From Lycorma delicatula (taxonomy: Eukaryota; Arthropoda; Insecta; Hemiptera; Fulgoridae), in NCBI RefSeq assembly GCF_047948215.1, contig NC_134462.1:118540437-118604436 (forward strand): DNA of 64,000 nucleotides, in the 5' to 3' direction. This document shows, one piece after another, positions 1 through 11,370 of this stretch (its first letter is position 1; every line of letters begins with the position of its first letter). The position numbers and the translations under genes were made by a program. The notes under the pieces are model-generated. The model saw only the letters and a list, made by a program, of their open reading frames with translations, was not told where the DNA came from and did no database searches.

Positions 1-1050
1 TTTTTTAAATGAAATATTATAACTTCAATCTACATTATACCATACATCATAATTGATATTTTTAAATCATATTTATATTTTTATTTTCTGTTATATCTAA
101 ATAGCTTGAGAGCATTCACTTGTTATCTTCCATTATGATCATAAATTCGTCTGTAGTGGTAATTTACAATAATGATATTGTAATATATTATTGATTAATC
201 ATTGAAATTGATATTTAGATGAAAAAGAAACTCACAAGATCTCTTAATACGTACAAAAATTTCAATCAATACATGGAAAATATTATAACTACCTATTGGG
301 CTATTTAAATAGAAAAAAAGTCAAAATTGCTAATTTAATTTAATAATTATAATAATAAAAGAAGAAGAAAGAAAGGACGTCCATTGTAGATATGGGGAGA
401 TAAATTTAATATTTAAAATATAACAGGAAGATGACAATGAATGAAAAAAAAATTGAATTCAGACTGAATACAATTCTATTATGTAACTAGTAAAATAAGA
501 AGCGTTCATACAAACGCTTTCAAACCGTATGAAAATAACTATTTCATATACTAACGCCAAAACGATTTGTAAGAGAATATTAATTTAATAAAAAATAATA
601 ACATCTTACCGAGTCTTAAGTAAGACTGAAAGGACTTAACGAAACAAAGAAACGGAACTACCTACCCGTAGAAGGTAAAAGTAGGTTCAACACACAACAC
701 AAAACATGAAAATATTACACGGAACAACAACAACACAGTAACATTAAAACAAACAAAACAAGTGCCGGCCATCCTTGAGGAAAAATAGTTCTCAGATGGG
801 TGGATCCGTATTGGGTGGGTGGCCTGCCTGTTAAGTCACGCGCACCTTTGATGACATATGTTTCCGGTACTGGAGTCCGAGCCATAGGGCTCAATCTTAT
901 TGTGGCCCGGACAGGAGTGACCACTGCTTTCTCTGTGAGAAACCGGCCACTTGCGGAAGGACTGCAAGTGTAAAGCTTGCTGCCTTCCGTGTCATGAGTC
1001 GACGGTGCCAGTCCTGGCGTGGGTTTTGCGAACAGCCTGGTCCGGGAAAC
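1..1050. other. AT-rich non-coding DNA
   Basis: I see no gene. Positions 1-700 are low-complexity AT-rich sequence. From about 760 to 1050 the sequence becomes more GC-balanced and could be an eroded repeat, but no frame gives a recognisable protein. Confidence 0.5.
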
Positions 1051-1052
1051 AC

Positions 1053-1308
1053 ACCGGGTTGGTCTAGTGGTGAATGCGTCTTCCCAAATCAGCTGATTTG
1101 GAAGTCGAGTGATCCAGCGTTCAAATCGAATACGAATTTGAATACTAGATCGTGGATACCGGTGTTCATTGATGGTTGGGTTTCAATTAACCACACATCT
1201 CAGGAATAGTAAAACTGAGACTGTACAAGACTACACTTTATCATTCTTATTCATCCTCAAGTAATAGCTGAACGGTAATTTAACGGAGGCTAAACAGAAA
1301 AAGAAAGA
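1053..1308 (+). mobile_element. SINE family A, copy 1 (tRNA-derived)
   Basis: A tRNA-like head carries a clear pol III A box (TGGTCTAGTGG at about 1060-1070) and a B-box-like GCGTTCAAATC about 50 bases later. A body follows that is shared with copies at 10.3-10.46, 58.7-58.9, 60.4-60.6 and 63.2-63.46 kb (for example ATCGTGGATACCGGTGTTC). The 3' tail reads TTCATCCTC..AAGTAAT..GGAGGCTAAA and ends A-rich. The acceptor ends do not pair, so it is a SINE and not a tRNA gene. It is the most complete + strand copy. The family name is unknown to me. Confidence 0.75.
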
Positions 1309-1309
1309 A

Positions 1310-1800
1310 GCTTCATCAGGGGGTTGGGAGGCTCCGGCGTCCCATCATCAATGATCGGGCGGGGACTCCCTTGCAACTTCTCTGTGGGAGGAAGGTATCA
1401 CCGTTGTCCCAGTAGGGGATCCCTTTGGGGGTTCCTCATTAGAGGCGAGGCTTAAAGACCGGCCGTGGCGGGGGTTCGATGACGAAAAAATTCAAATAGT
1501 CCAGAGCAAGCAAGTTGACTTCCGAATTCAGTAAATATTTACAAAATATATCGTTAAGAAACTCCCGCTATGAATCATGAGACCTTGCCGATGGTGAGGG
1601 AACTTTAGTGCTCAATGATACAGAGTAGCTGGACCGAAGGTGCAAGCATATCGGAGAGGTATCTGCTGAGAGCCAGACTAAGGAATAATTCCTGAAAGAA
1701 GGCAGCAGCTCTTTTAGTAGTTGTTAAGGGCATAGGACGGGAGGACTTAAACAGCCATATCATCATTCAATCTTCTGAGTACTGCGTAGTTGAAAGCAAA
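1310..1800 (+). other. Possible 5' UTR of RTE-like LINE
   Basis: This GC-richer, non-coding stretch lies between the SINE tail and the endonuclease relic. Its position and base composition fit the 5' untranslated part of the RTE-like LINE that follows. No motif proves this, and the left boundary is not visible. Confidence 0.3.
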
Positions 1801-1839
1801 GGAAAACTACACCTGCTTGTTTCCAAGAAAGTGTAAGAT

Positions 1840-2240
1840 GTAAATGTAGCTTCGAATAAAGAGCAGGCAGGAGTAGGATTCGTAGCGAACAAGAAAATAG
1901 GAAAGACAGTGCAGTATTTCAAAGTGCATAGGGATAGAATCATTGTAATAAGGATAAAAACAAAACCTAAGCCGACAACGATTGTTGACGTCTATATGCC
2001 TAAACGTGCCCATGATGATGATGAGGTAAAGTATGTATTCAAAGAAGTTGACGAAGCAATTAAACACATAAAAGGGAATGAAAATTTAATAATAGTTGGA
2101 GATTGGAATGCAAGCATTGGAAAAGAAAGGAAGGAAATATAGCGGGTGAATACGGGCTGGGCAAAAAAAAAGACAGAGGGAACCGATTTACTGAGTTTTG
2201 CACGAAGTATAATTTAGTAATTGCACCCAGTTTAAAAATG
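1840..2240 (+). pseudogene. RTE-like LINE endonuclease fragment
   Basis: The translation runs through GVGFVANKK, the ORF at 1909-2142 with VGDWNASIGKE, and then, after a one-base shift near 2135, YGLGKKKDRGNRFTEF. This is the central part of an APE-type endonuclease, in which the GDWNA aspartate and asparagine are catalytic. The same family is present at 11.2-14.0 and 41.2-42.3 kb, where the next segment (..TPNFKNHNRR..) follows directly. Here it stops at about 2240 where the I-like element begins, and no continuation appears after that element ends at 6611. The fragment is dead (frameshift and loss of RT). RTE clade is my best assignment from the endonuclease style; another non-LTR clade is possible. 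Confidence 0.7.
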
Positions 2241-2394
2241 TGTGTAAGGGCCTGGAGTCAGTGCAGAGACTGCGCATCCGCTCTCTGCCAGGACATATGC
2301 CGGTTCCACCGGAGTACCGGAACGGACCTTCAGGGTTGGTAGCCCTGGAGTGGGGGTGTACCCCGGCGGCTAGCCTTACTACAGAAGGGATTTA

Positions 2395-2946
2395 TTGTTC
2401 ATGCAAACTGAACAATTAAACGTGGCAGAGGGTTCACGCAAACACCCTCGTTTAGAACCAGCCGTTTCGCCTGAGGCAAAACGGAGAAAAAGTGCGGAAA
2501 CTAAAAGGATAGAGATTGAGGCTAGAAAAAGCTTACAAAAAGCTTTTTTCAAGAGCAATACTGCACCGAAACCTAAATATTTGGTTATTACCAAGGGGGA
2601 TGGAAATTTTTCGAAGGTGAGTCCTTTTCTCATCGCTCGGGAGATAACTAAATGCGCTGGTGGCCCTGTAAAAGAAATAAGGAAGACCTTCATGGGACTT
2701 CATGTTGAGACTGTAAATGATGGCCAGTCTCAAAAGATTTTAGGGCTTAAAAAGATTGGAGAACTGGCTGTACATGTCGATCCCCACGGTACGCTCAACA
2801 CCTCAAGAGGTGTGGTCGTCTGTCGGGATCTTCTAAATTGCACGGAGCAGGAAATTGTTGAGGAGTTGTCAACGCAGGGAGTCATAGAGTGTCGCCGAAT
2901 GAACATTAGAAGGAATGGACAAGACGAATTTCCGAGCTTCCCCTAG
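2395..2946 (+). pseudogene. I-like ORF1 remnant fused to endonuclease
   Basis: The 183-codon frame begins with a basic, Lys/Arg-rich N-terminus and continues into a region (residues ~60-165) of the RRM-like type found in I-clade ORF1 proteins, including SRGVVVCRDLLNCTEQEI. It should continue into zinc knuckles, but no CCHC motif is present. At about 2920 the frame runs straight into endonuclease sequence (..LLVGDFNAHNSLWGS.. at 2950-2995, another frame). The end of ORF1 and the start of ORF2 are therefore missing, an internal deletion that I infer to exceed 1 kb from the usual layout. The product, if made, would lack its nucleic-acid-binding knuckles. Confidence 0.6.
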
Positions 2947-5900
2947 CTGTTTTACTGGTGGGTGATTTTAATGCTCATAATTCTCTTTGGGGATCAGATC
3001 GAGTAGATCCCCGTGAAAGAGAACTTGAAGGGTTCCTGATGAATTCAGAACTTATTATTTTAAACGACAGATCAGGAACCTTTTTTTCAATGCCAGAGAT
3101 GGATCGACGTCCTGTAGAGATCTTGCACTTATAAGCGGATCGATATCACCGAGGTACACCTTCCATGTCATAGATGATCTGCATGGAAGCGATCATTTCC
3201 CGGTGCAAATTGTAACTGATGTTACAAGAACAATATATCCCATCCCTAAAAGATGGTTATTTGAGAAGGCAGACTGGACGAGCTTCACAGCTAGAACGAT
3301 ACTCCCAGAAACAACTGGAGTTATCGGAGACGATGTCGACGCCATAACAAATGCAATAATTGAATTGGCATCGAGATATATTCCCAAAACATCTGGGAAA
3401 CTTACGAAAAAACCCGTTCCATGGTGGAACGATGAAATAAGTGAAGCTATAAAAAGAAAGAAAAGGGCGTATAACGCCTTTAAGAAGCGTCCTAGCATAG
3501 AAAATCTTGTTGCCTTTAAGAAATAGAGGGCGTATGCAAAACGTCTTATGATAGACTCGAAAAAACGATCCTGGCAGCAATACGTGTCATCCATTGACAA
3601 AACTACTACTGCATCAGATGTTTGGAGGAAAGTGAAGACGATTTGTGGGCGTAATGATTTTGCTCCCATAACTAGCGTTCAAGATGAAGATGAAATAAAA
3701 GACACTCCATATGAAATTGCAGAGCTGTTATCCAATCCCTTCGAAAAGGCCAGCAGAACGGCCAACTACGAGGAAGGTTTTCGAACCAAAAAAGAAGAAC
3801 TCGAAGTCTACTAAATTTTAGAACTGAGTATAATTACTCATATAATGTACCATTTAAAATGGAAGAATTCCCGAAAGCGTTGGAAAAAGCAGGTAACACA
3901 GCTGCTGGTCCGGATGAAATCCATTATAATATGATCAGGCAGCTGAATACCACTGCAAAACGCAGATTATTAGAACTTTATAATAAAATATGGCGGGATG
4001 GAACGTACCCGCAGCAGTGGAAAAAAGCTCATGTTGTTCCAGTACCAAAGAAAAATAAAAATTTAACAGACCCGAATAGCTATCGTCCTATTTCTTTGAC
4101 GTGTGCTATGGGAAAAATACTGGAAAAAATGATTAATAATCGACTCGTCTGGGTTTTGGAAAAAGAAAACCTGATATCACTGTATCAAGCAGGTTTTCGG
4201 CAATACCATTCTACCACTGATCAAATGATCAGCTTAGAGGACATTATATATAACAGCTTTATTAAAAGGAAACATTGTGTCGGAGTCTTCTTTGATCTTC
4301 AGAAGGCTTTCGACATGACCTGCCGTCATGGTATAATGTTCCAGATACATGAATGGGGCATTCGTGGCAATCTGCCTATACTGCTCAGCAACTACATGAA
4401 TGACCGTACCTTCCAAGTACGCGTCAACAATGAATATTCATGTGAAAGAATCTTGGAAAATGGCATACCGCAGGGTTCGCCGTTGAGCGGTACCTTGTTA
4501 ACCATTGCCATTAATAAATTGATACTAGCCATTCCAGTAGAAATCAGCAAAAGCGTCTATGTTGATGATCTGGCAATTGTGTATGCCAGCAACAAGACTG
4601 CTATGGTGAGGTACAAATTGCAACGAGCGATCAATGCTCTAAATGAAGTTGAAGGAATAACGGATTCCAATTCTCACCAGAGAAAACGTGCTGTGTACAC
4701 TTTTGTAGGAAGAGAATTCCTCATCAAAGTCCTGCGTTGACAATTGACGATAATCCAATACAATATAAAGATAGCGTAAGATATTTAGGAGTCGTATTGG
4801 ATAAATCCCTTACATGGGGATTACATATACAGGACTTGAGTGATAGATGCAAAAGAGCCCTAAACATTATAAAATGTTTATCAAACTTAAATTGGGGCTC
4901 AGACAAAGAGACATTATTGAGATTGTATAAAGCATTGGTTCAATCTAAACTAGACTACGGATGTATCGTATATTCATCCGCTAGAAAGTCGCACTTAAGA
5001 AAGTTAGACGTAGTTCATAATAGCGGAATAAGATATGCAACAGGCGCTTTCCGCACAAGTCTGGCGGCTAGTCTGATGTCTGATGCCGGAATAATGCCAC
5101 TACATTATAGAAGAGAGATCCTCTTGTTAAGATATGCAGCAAATGTATGGGCTTTCCCTGCTCATATAAATAATACATTGTTTACAAATCATCCCATGGC
5201 TGCATTATACGAACGTCGTGCTACCTATTCCAGACCAGCCGGAATTAGGTACCACGAATTAAGAAATAAATATGAAATTGCCATTCCAGATACATTGGCA
5301 ATTTCTACTAGAGAAATACCGTCATGGCTCTTGCCAGCGGTTAATACAAGTTTGGATCTGTCTCAAGGAGAAATAAAAAAGAAACCAGCAGTGATCATCC
5401 AGCAGGAATTTTTGGCAATCGTCAGTAATTACGAAGAACATATTAGAATTTATACTGACGGTTCTAAAACCGAACATGGTGTTGGATGCTCGATATATGT
5501 AAATGAAGAAGCCCACTTTTGGAGACTGCCAGATGTGGCCAGAGTCTATACGGCAGAACTCACTGCAATTCAGCAAGCTCTTCGCTACACTGAACACTAT
5601 TGCGAAGAGAGAGTGCTAATATGTTCCGATTCATTAAGTGCACTCGTCGCAATTCGGAACAAGAATATTAAGGATGTCCTAATTGCAAACATCCTGTCCA
5701 TTTTATACGTACTAAAACAACGAGGACAGCGATGTGTATTTGATGGACTCCTGGGCATGCTGGTATTATAGGTAACGAAATCGCAGACGTAGCTGCCAGA
5801 AAGGCAACAGTCTGCGATGATTTGGATGCATTTCCCGTAAGAGTGGCAGATGTTAAACACCGTCTAACAAACATAGTAAGAAGCAAGTGGAACGCTGAAT

Positions 5901-6239
5901 GGAGGAGTTTAAATACAAAATTAAACTCAGTTAAAACTTCTCCTTATAAATGGAAAAGCGACTTTAAGTTGACTCGCCGTGAACAAGAAGGGTGACAGAC
6001 TTAGAATCGGTCAAACGCGATTAACAAATTTATATTTGTTAACCGGCGAAGTGAGACCAATGTGCGGTGTTTGTAATAAAACACTGACAATCAAGCATCT
6101 AATAGAAGAGTGTACCATATATGAGGTCCTCAGAAAGAGGTTCCGTCTTAGAAATAATATTAGTGCTGATCTGGATAACGGAAATGAAGAAAGTATAGTT
6201 GCATTTTTACACGCCAGTGGACTTCTTAAAAGTCTATAA
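2947..6239 (+). pseudogene. I-like ORF2 (EN-RT-RNase H), broken
   Basis: The endonuclease C-terminal half (GDFNAH, then GSDHFPV near 3190) is followed by a linker with an in-frame stop at 3524-3526 and a frameshift near 3810. RT occupies 3859-4660 with YRPISLT, FFDLQKAFDM, GIPQGSPLS and the catalytic box YVDDLAI. A frameshift lies near 4690. RNase H follows at about 5430-5810, and its four acidic residues can all be traced: YTDGSK, YTAELTAI, CSDSLSAL, and GNEIADVAA after a frameshift near 5745. The last frame (5979-6239) has RIGQTRLTN, CGVC and HLIEEC, a typical C-terminal zinc-like motif, and is out of phase with what precedes. All domains are recognisable but none is expressed intact. Confidence 0.8.
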
Positions 6240-6611
6240 AATGAAATTTAAAAAGCTGTGGTAAAAGATACTCTAAGCGGTAGTTTATATATATATATAT
6301 ATAAAGAAAGAAAAAAATGGTATTGATAGGTTTAATTTTAATTTTAATTTCATGGTCTTTTGAGAACCTTATCTCAAATTATAATATCGGGGCCCTTTAG
6401 ACCCCGTAAGTATTTGTGATTGTCCTTGTCTTTTATGTCTTAAATGTTTTGTGTAGTTTGTGCTTTTAAATAAAATGTAAGGGCCCTTTACATCCATACA
6501 TATGACGATCCAGATGGTGATAGTAGTTTCTTTTAAAGATTGTGAGGAGGGCTAATGACCTTAGCAGTCGATGCCTATAAAAATTTCAGTTAAAAAAAAA
6601 AAAAAAAAAAA
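6240..6611 (+). other. 3' UTR and poly(A) of I-like element
   Basis: The region contains a short TA run (6285-6303), two GGGCCCTTTA-like blocks (about 6390 and 6480), the stretch GGGCTAATGACCTTAGCAG near the end, and a terminal A tract at 6593-6611. I infer that the conserved-looking 3' terminal block is the part recognised during target-primed reverse transcription. Confidence 0.6.
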
Positions 6612-7760
6612 TATCAGGTGGGAGTTTGCGTCATTTTGTATACTTATTTATATATATATTTTTATTTTCTTAATTCTTTTTACGAAGTAAAGGAAGTATT
6701 GTGATTGCGAAAAATGTCGGTTTACATATTTCAATGGAAATATCCATTTTGAACTTCCCTGAATCCATTTTGACTAATTTCGGTGTGACGTCTGTACGTA
6801 CGTATGCATCTCGCATAACTCACGATCTAGCTGTAGCTAACGATTAGCTAAGGATGTTGAAATTTTGGGTTTAAGACTGTTGTAACATGTAATTGTACAC
6901 CTTCCCTTTTGATTGCAATCAAGTGAACTAAAAGTGCCCAAAAAAGCCCAAAATTCCTCCAAAATTTGAATGTTGGACTTTTTCTTAACTGCAGTATAAT
7001 CCGTCATTGACAGCTTTTCAACGATATATCAAAAGTGGTACTTATTTTCATTGGTTCTAGAGTTATAGCCAAATAAAATTTTAATTAATGAAATATTTGG
7101 ATCTTAGGGGAATGCATATCGGTTCGAATCAGATTTCATCTCCTTTTTTTTCAATTTCTTTAACCTCTGATTGTAAAATATTTTTACGATAAATAACAAT
7201 TCAATAACAGTAAAAAAAAAAAAAAAAGAAGTTATTAAGGAAATAAAATAAAAGTCATATGGTATAAAAAAAAGGAAGTCGTATGGTGTCAACATCAGAT
7301 TTTTTTTGGAAATGGGAAGATGGGAAGATGTTTGTTTGCTTTTAAAATAGATTAAAACCAGTAAACAAGTTGCGTAATAAATAATACAAAAATTGTGAAT
7401 AAAATATTTATGAGAGATATCCAAATTTTTTGTGAATAAATATTTATAACTCATCAAACAGGGACTTGTTATATAATCTAATAAATTATATTCAGAATAT
7501 ATTTAAGTATAAAAAAATAATAAACGTTTTAGTAGCGATATGTTGAATAATAAATTTAGGAAAGCAAAAAGATTTATCTCAGGTTTTTACTATACAAAAT
7601 ATGTTTAGAATTCTACTACTGTTTTGTTTCTAAAATTATAATAAACATATTGTGCACACATATTGTAACTGGAAATTATCATAAGAATATTTATAAAGTT
7701 GTTATAAATTATTTAAACAAAGTAATAATAAAAACAATTTTTTTGCGGTTAGGTCAACTA
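6612..7760. other. AT-rich intergenic, no gene
   Basis: Positions 6680-7110 are less AT-biased and resemble an interspersed repeat rather than unique DNA, but I cannot name it and no other copy is clear in the window. The rest is low-complexity sequence. Frames such as 7104-7457 (-) are AT-rich chance ORFs. Confidence 0.4.
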
Positions 7761-7761
7761 T

Positions 7762-8600
7762 GGACCACGCAAATATCATTTATTCTGGTTTATTTTTTAT
7801 TTTTTCTCAATATTCTTTAATTTTTTCCGCGTGATAGTCTTCCGTCCATTTCACTTTGATATGATGTTTTTCCTTCCTCATCGTTTCAAACTCACCCTTC
7901 ATGTGTTTTTTGTGCGAATAGATTTCAATCTTTCTTCTGCTGTTCTTGGATACCTAGTGTGAAATTATTTCTTCATTTGTTACCCGTAGTGGCTCTTTCG
8001 TTCCCAGAATTTAATGAATATTTGTTTATTTAGTCTCTGTTCATCTATTCTGTACACATAGCTAAGAAATCTCTTTATTATCGCTATTTCAATGTCCTGT
8101 ATTTCTTTATGCAGTTATCGGTTGGATTCCAGACCGTTCCTTTTGTTGTTTTCTTGGGGCCTTAGGATTGTTCTCAGTGTTTTTCTCTGTTATCTTTAAC
8201 GATTTCAGGTTCATAAAATGTAACGTTTCACTTCTGTGTAGTTAAATTGGTTTCACAATTGTGACGTAATGTCTGTGTTGGGTCCTTTTGGAGAGATTTT
8301 ATTTTGTTGTAGATATATTTGGTCACGAAGCGTATTATTCCAATTTGTTTCTTCTCTACTCTATTGGCGATGTATCCTTACTGTTTTATTTTATTGTTCC
8401 CGTAGATATTTGAAGCTAGACACAACTTTAAGATTTCCGAATTCTGTGATAATTTTCTTTTCGGAGTAGTTCTTGATTCTGGGTATTATTTCTAATTTTT
8501 CAAACGATATCTGTTGACCTGCTCTCTCATCCACCTGTTTTAGAGCCTCTACCTGTTGAATCTTTTCTTCAGCTGTTTCTGAGGAATAAAATAAAATTTT
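7762..8600 (-). pseudogene. Eroded LINE pol 3' half, antisense
   Basis: The minus-strand translation, with many stops and shifts, gives a recognisable order of pieces: QVDERAGQQISFEKLEI..., FGNLKVVSSFKYLRE (the usual ..F.YLG region after RT), KTLRTILRPQENNKRNGL and YVYRIDEQRLNKQIF (the usual ..GH..RM...RLTK.IF pattern near the C-terminus of some insect LINE pols). It is too decayed to place in a clade. It is an old, 5'-truncated insertion lying antisense to the neighbouring I-like element. Confidence 0.5.
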
Positions 8601-8990
8601 ATTTCAGAGAAATAAAATGTTTTAAAAATAAATCTTAATTATTTTTAACCCTTAAGGGATCGATTTTTAACCCATTCGAGATAGAGATCGAGTAACACAT
8701 GGTTGCATATTTTCCGCTCCGTCTTTGCGTTCTTTTTGTTAAAGTTTCTTGAGTTCCTTGTTCCGTTTTTTGTTTGTGTTGTTGGTTTATTAGTTTTGTT
8801 ATTATTTTGTTGTGTTCTTTTGAAGTTTTTAGTTGATTTTTTTAGTTTTTAATTGCAATTTAAGAAGTTGTTTTTAGTAGTAACCTATCGTGGCTAAGAG
8901 TTGCTAAGGTCTGTTTATATACGTTGACAAGTTTGTTTACATTAAGTTAAGATAATATTTAATTATCTTCAGTTTTGGAATTTCTTTTTC
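8601..8990. other. AT/T-rich non-coding, possible leader
   Basis: No gene is seen. The T-rich stretch runs up to the ATG at 9003 and could be the leader of the gag-like relic that follows, but there is no specific evidence. Confidence 0.3.
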
Positions 8991-9002
8991 TTTCTGTATG
9001 AC

Positions 9003-10040
9003 ATGCCTAGGAAGAAGGATAACGCGTTGGGAAAGTTGGGTGTCTTACCTCGGGGCGGCAGGCGTAGTTATTCGAGCCTCGAGGTGAGTACCGGTGAGGC
9101 GGATCGTGATATGACCGACACTGAGTGCCAGCTGCAGGACGTCGGGGTGGGCTCCTTGGAAGCTAGGGGGATATCTTGGTTAGGCCGGGCTGGGGATGAG
9201 CCGACTGGAGGATTCCCTGCATTCCGCGACGAAAGGATGGACCTGGCTAAGTCTTCGGCCAAGAGAGCAATTGTACAAGCGCCTGCAGTGGAGCCGTTGG
9301 AGAGCAATGTACCTCCTACACTATTAGTCCCACCCGTGTAGAAGATGTGAGGCCCAGCCTTCTCAGAGGCAGAAGCGGCCTGAAGGTCATGGATAATTCT
9401 GAAAGGTTAATGGAGGTTGTCAACAGTTTGATGTCGTTCAGTAAAAGGGGAATTATGACCACGAACATGCTAAGAGGCCTTGGTATGACGCTCAGATACA
9501 GAACCAGGGACGTGGTCGATATTGTCCGTTGGCTACCAATCGTGGCTAAAGACACTGTCGATAAAAGAACACAGACGCTAGAGGTAACTTAGGAGGAAGT
9601 CAGGATGAATTTAGTTGAAAAAATAGATAATGTACTGAGTTCGGGTACGAGTGAAGACCTAGAAGCGGTAATAAGTACCCGATGGCAACGGGAAAGATTG
9701 CAGACAGCAGAAGTCACTCGAGGTACACCTCCAGCGACGGATGATGGGACTAAAGTTTTCCTGGTTCCTGGAAAACTATGGCAAAAGAGTTTATATACGA
9801 ATATGATACGGGAGATGGCGCCGAATCTGGGAGACAAATTGAGCACGAGAACCGCCATACCTAGCGGCAAAGTAGTTTAGGATTCTCGTAATACTGAGTA
9901 TCTTTACACCCGGAGGATGCAGATGAAGACAAAGTTACACTATTTGCTATAATTATGGATGAAGCCAATCAAGACATGGTGAAACATGTTATTAATGTTA
10001 GTATACGGGCTCACATAGGCTCTTATAATAACATATGGCC
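9003..10040 (+). pseudogene. Broken gag-like/ORF1-like coding relic
   Basis: A GC-rich island in AT-rich DNA carries three consecutive open pieces in different frames: 9003-9341 (starts MPRKKDNALGKLG), 9347-9592 (RLMEVVNSLMSF..) and 9605-9880 (TRWQRERLQTAEVTRGTPPATD in part, then KVFLVPGKLWQKSLYTN). A further frame gives HPEDADEDKVTLFAIIMDE near 9905-9965. The continuous coding-like character across the shifts suggests one decayed protein of about 340 residues. I do not recognise a domain with certainty. Its composition and setting fit the ORF1/gag-like part of an insect non-LTR element, but no zinc knuckle is visible. No intact start-to-stop gene remains. Confidence 0.45.
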
Positions 10041-10112
10041 GAACCCGTGCCATTCCGACACTCCCTCACTTGTGGAGGTTACGTAAATTGTAAAAAAACC
10101 ACCAAAGAAACC

Positions 10113-10317
10113 GTTTGTTGCTCCATAATTTGGAAAGCCGAGGTGATTCGAGAAGCCTTTCACAACTTTACCGAGCGACCCAAATGGGGCATCGGTCTTT
10201 CATCTGGAGGTCCCGGGCTCGATCCCGGTCAGCATAGCATTTTCATACGCTACAAAAATTGTCATTCATTTCATCCTCTGAAGTAATACCTAACGGTGGT
10301 CCCGGAGGCTAAAAAAA
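10113..10317 (+). mobile_element. SINE family B, copy 1
   Basis: From about 10170 the sequence matches the other family B copies: a B box (GGGCTCGATCCCGG), the AGCATTTTCATACGCTACAAAAATTG block, and the tail TTCATCCTCTGAAGTAATACC..GGTGGTCCCGGAGGCT with poly(A). Its A box is degraded. It is flanked by similar ~16-base repeats (10097-10112 and 10318-10334), which suggests insertion into the adjacent family A SINE. Confidence 0.65.
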
Positions 10318-10460
10318 AACCACCAACGAACACCGGTATCCACGATCTAGTATCCGAATTCGTATGAAACCTTTATTAGAATTTGAACCTGAGAACTCTC
10401 GACTTCAAAATCGAATGATTTACGAAGATGAGTTTACTACTAGATCAACCCGGTGGGTTA
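10318..10460 (-). mobile_element. SINE family A, copy 2 (split)
   Basis: The minus strand reads from the tRNA-like head (the complement of ..GATCAACCCGGTGGG at its right end) through ATCTAGTATCCGAATTCG and CACCGGTATCCACGATC, which match the family A body. The family tail is missing on this side. A stretch before 10112 resembles the next body segment, consistent with splitting by the family B copy. Confidence 0.6.
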
Positions 10461-11222
10461 TATCTTTTACCGTCTGAATAATAAAAAATAGATTTACATT
10501 AAGTGAAGTCTGAAAATATTACTCCAATACTGAAAACTACTTGAAACAAGAAAGTATGTTTAGAATTATTCTAAAAAATGAGCTCGTGTCAACAATTTAG
10601 ACTTTTAAATAAATACATTAATCCTTTTTTTTTAAATATAACTTGAATTTATTAAATTACTAATAATATATAAAAGTTTGCACAAATTCCAAGTCGTTAA
10701 CGAAATGTCAAAAGAAATCAGATCTAATGCAGGCTTATGATACTTAACTCACCGCACATTACAAAAGTCTGGGAAAGTAATGATTGTTGCGTTTTAAAAA
10801 TTTCAAGACTTATCGGGATCCTTTCAGATAAAAGTGGAAGACGATATATTTCCGTACTGTAGTCGGCAGTTATTTAACTATAAATAACAGATTTACCCAC
10901 ACCTTGTAATCAGAGTTGACAATTGATTCTCAAACTATTAAAAAACGTATCCCCAGACGGTTAAATTTTCCATTTATATACATATTCATAAATGTTTATT
11001 CGTGTATTAATTCTTTGTAACATCAAAAAGAAACACGTAGTTCATATAAATAAATTTTACGTTGATCTTACTCTCTTTGAGTTATAAAATTTCTTTTATC
11101 ACCCTAAACCTTGACTTTTTTTTACAATGTAAATTAAATTACCAAACCAAATTTTATAATGAATGAATTTTCTTCGGTTGAACGGTTCACGAGACATAAA
11201 ATAAATTAGATTTCAATGAAAT
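10461..11222. other. AT-rich intergenic, no gene
   Basis: Nothing recognisable. Low-complexity AT-rich sequence runs up to the RTE insertion. Confidence 0.5.
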
Positions 11223-11370
11223 AGTGTCCATACGGGCTGGGCAAAAGGAATGAAAGAGGGGACACACTTATAGAGTTTTGACAGTTTTAGAGGGGACACA
11301 TCCCTATACTTTTCCTGAAACCAAATTGGTCTTCTCCTAACTCTTCTTCCACTCTCCTCTCAATTCTTCT

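Larger units (their letters stand above)
2241..6611 (+). mobile_element. I-like non-LTR retrotransposon, decayed
   Basis: The span is bounded on the left by the break in the RTE endonuclease and on the right by a 3' UTR ending in a run of about 19 A (6593-6611). The order is a GC-rich 5' leader (2241-2394), an ORF1 remnant, the C-terminal half of the endonuclease, RT, RNase H, a Cys/His-containing C-terminal domain and a 3' UTR. The presence of RNase H after RT points to the I group (I, Nimb, Outcast and relatives). At least five lesions (one stop, four frameshifts) and an internal deletion make it non-autonomous. I could not find a convincing target-site duplication. Confidence 0.8.
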
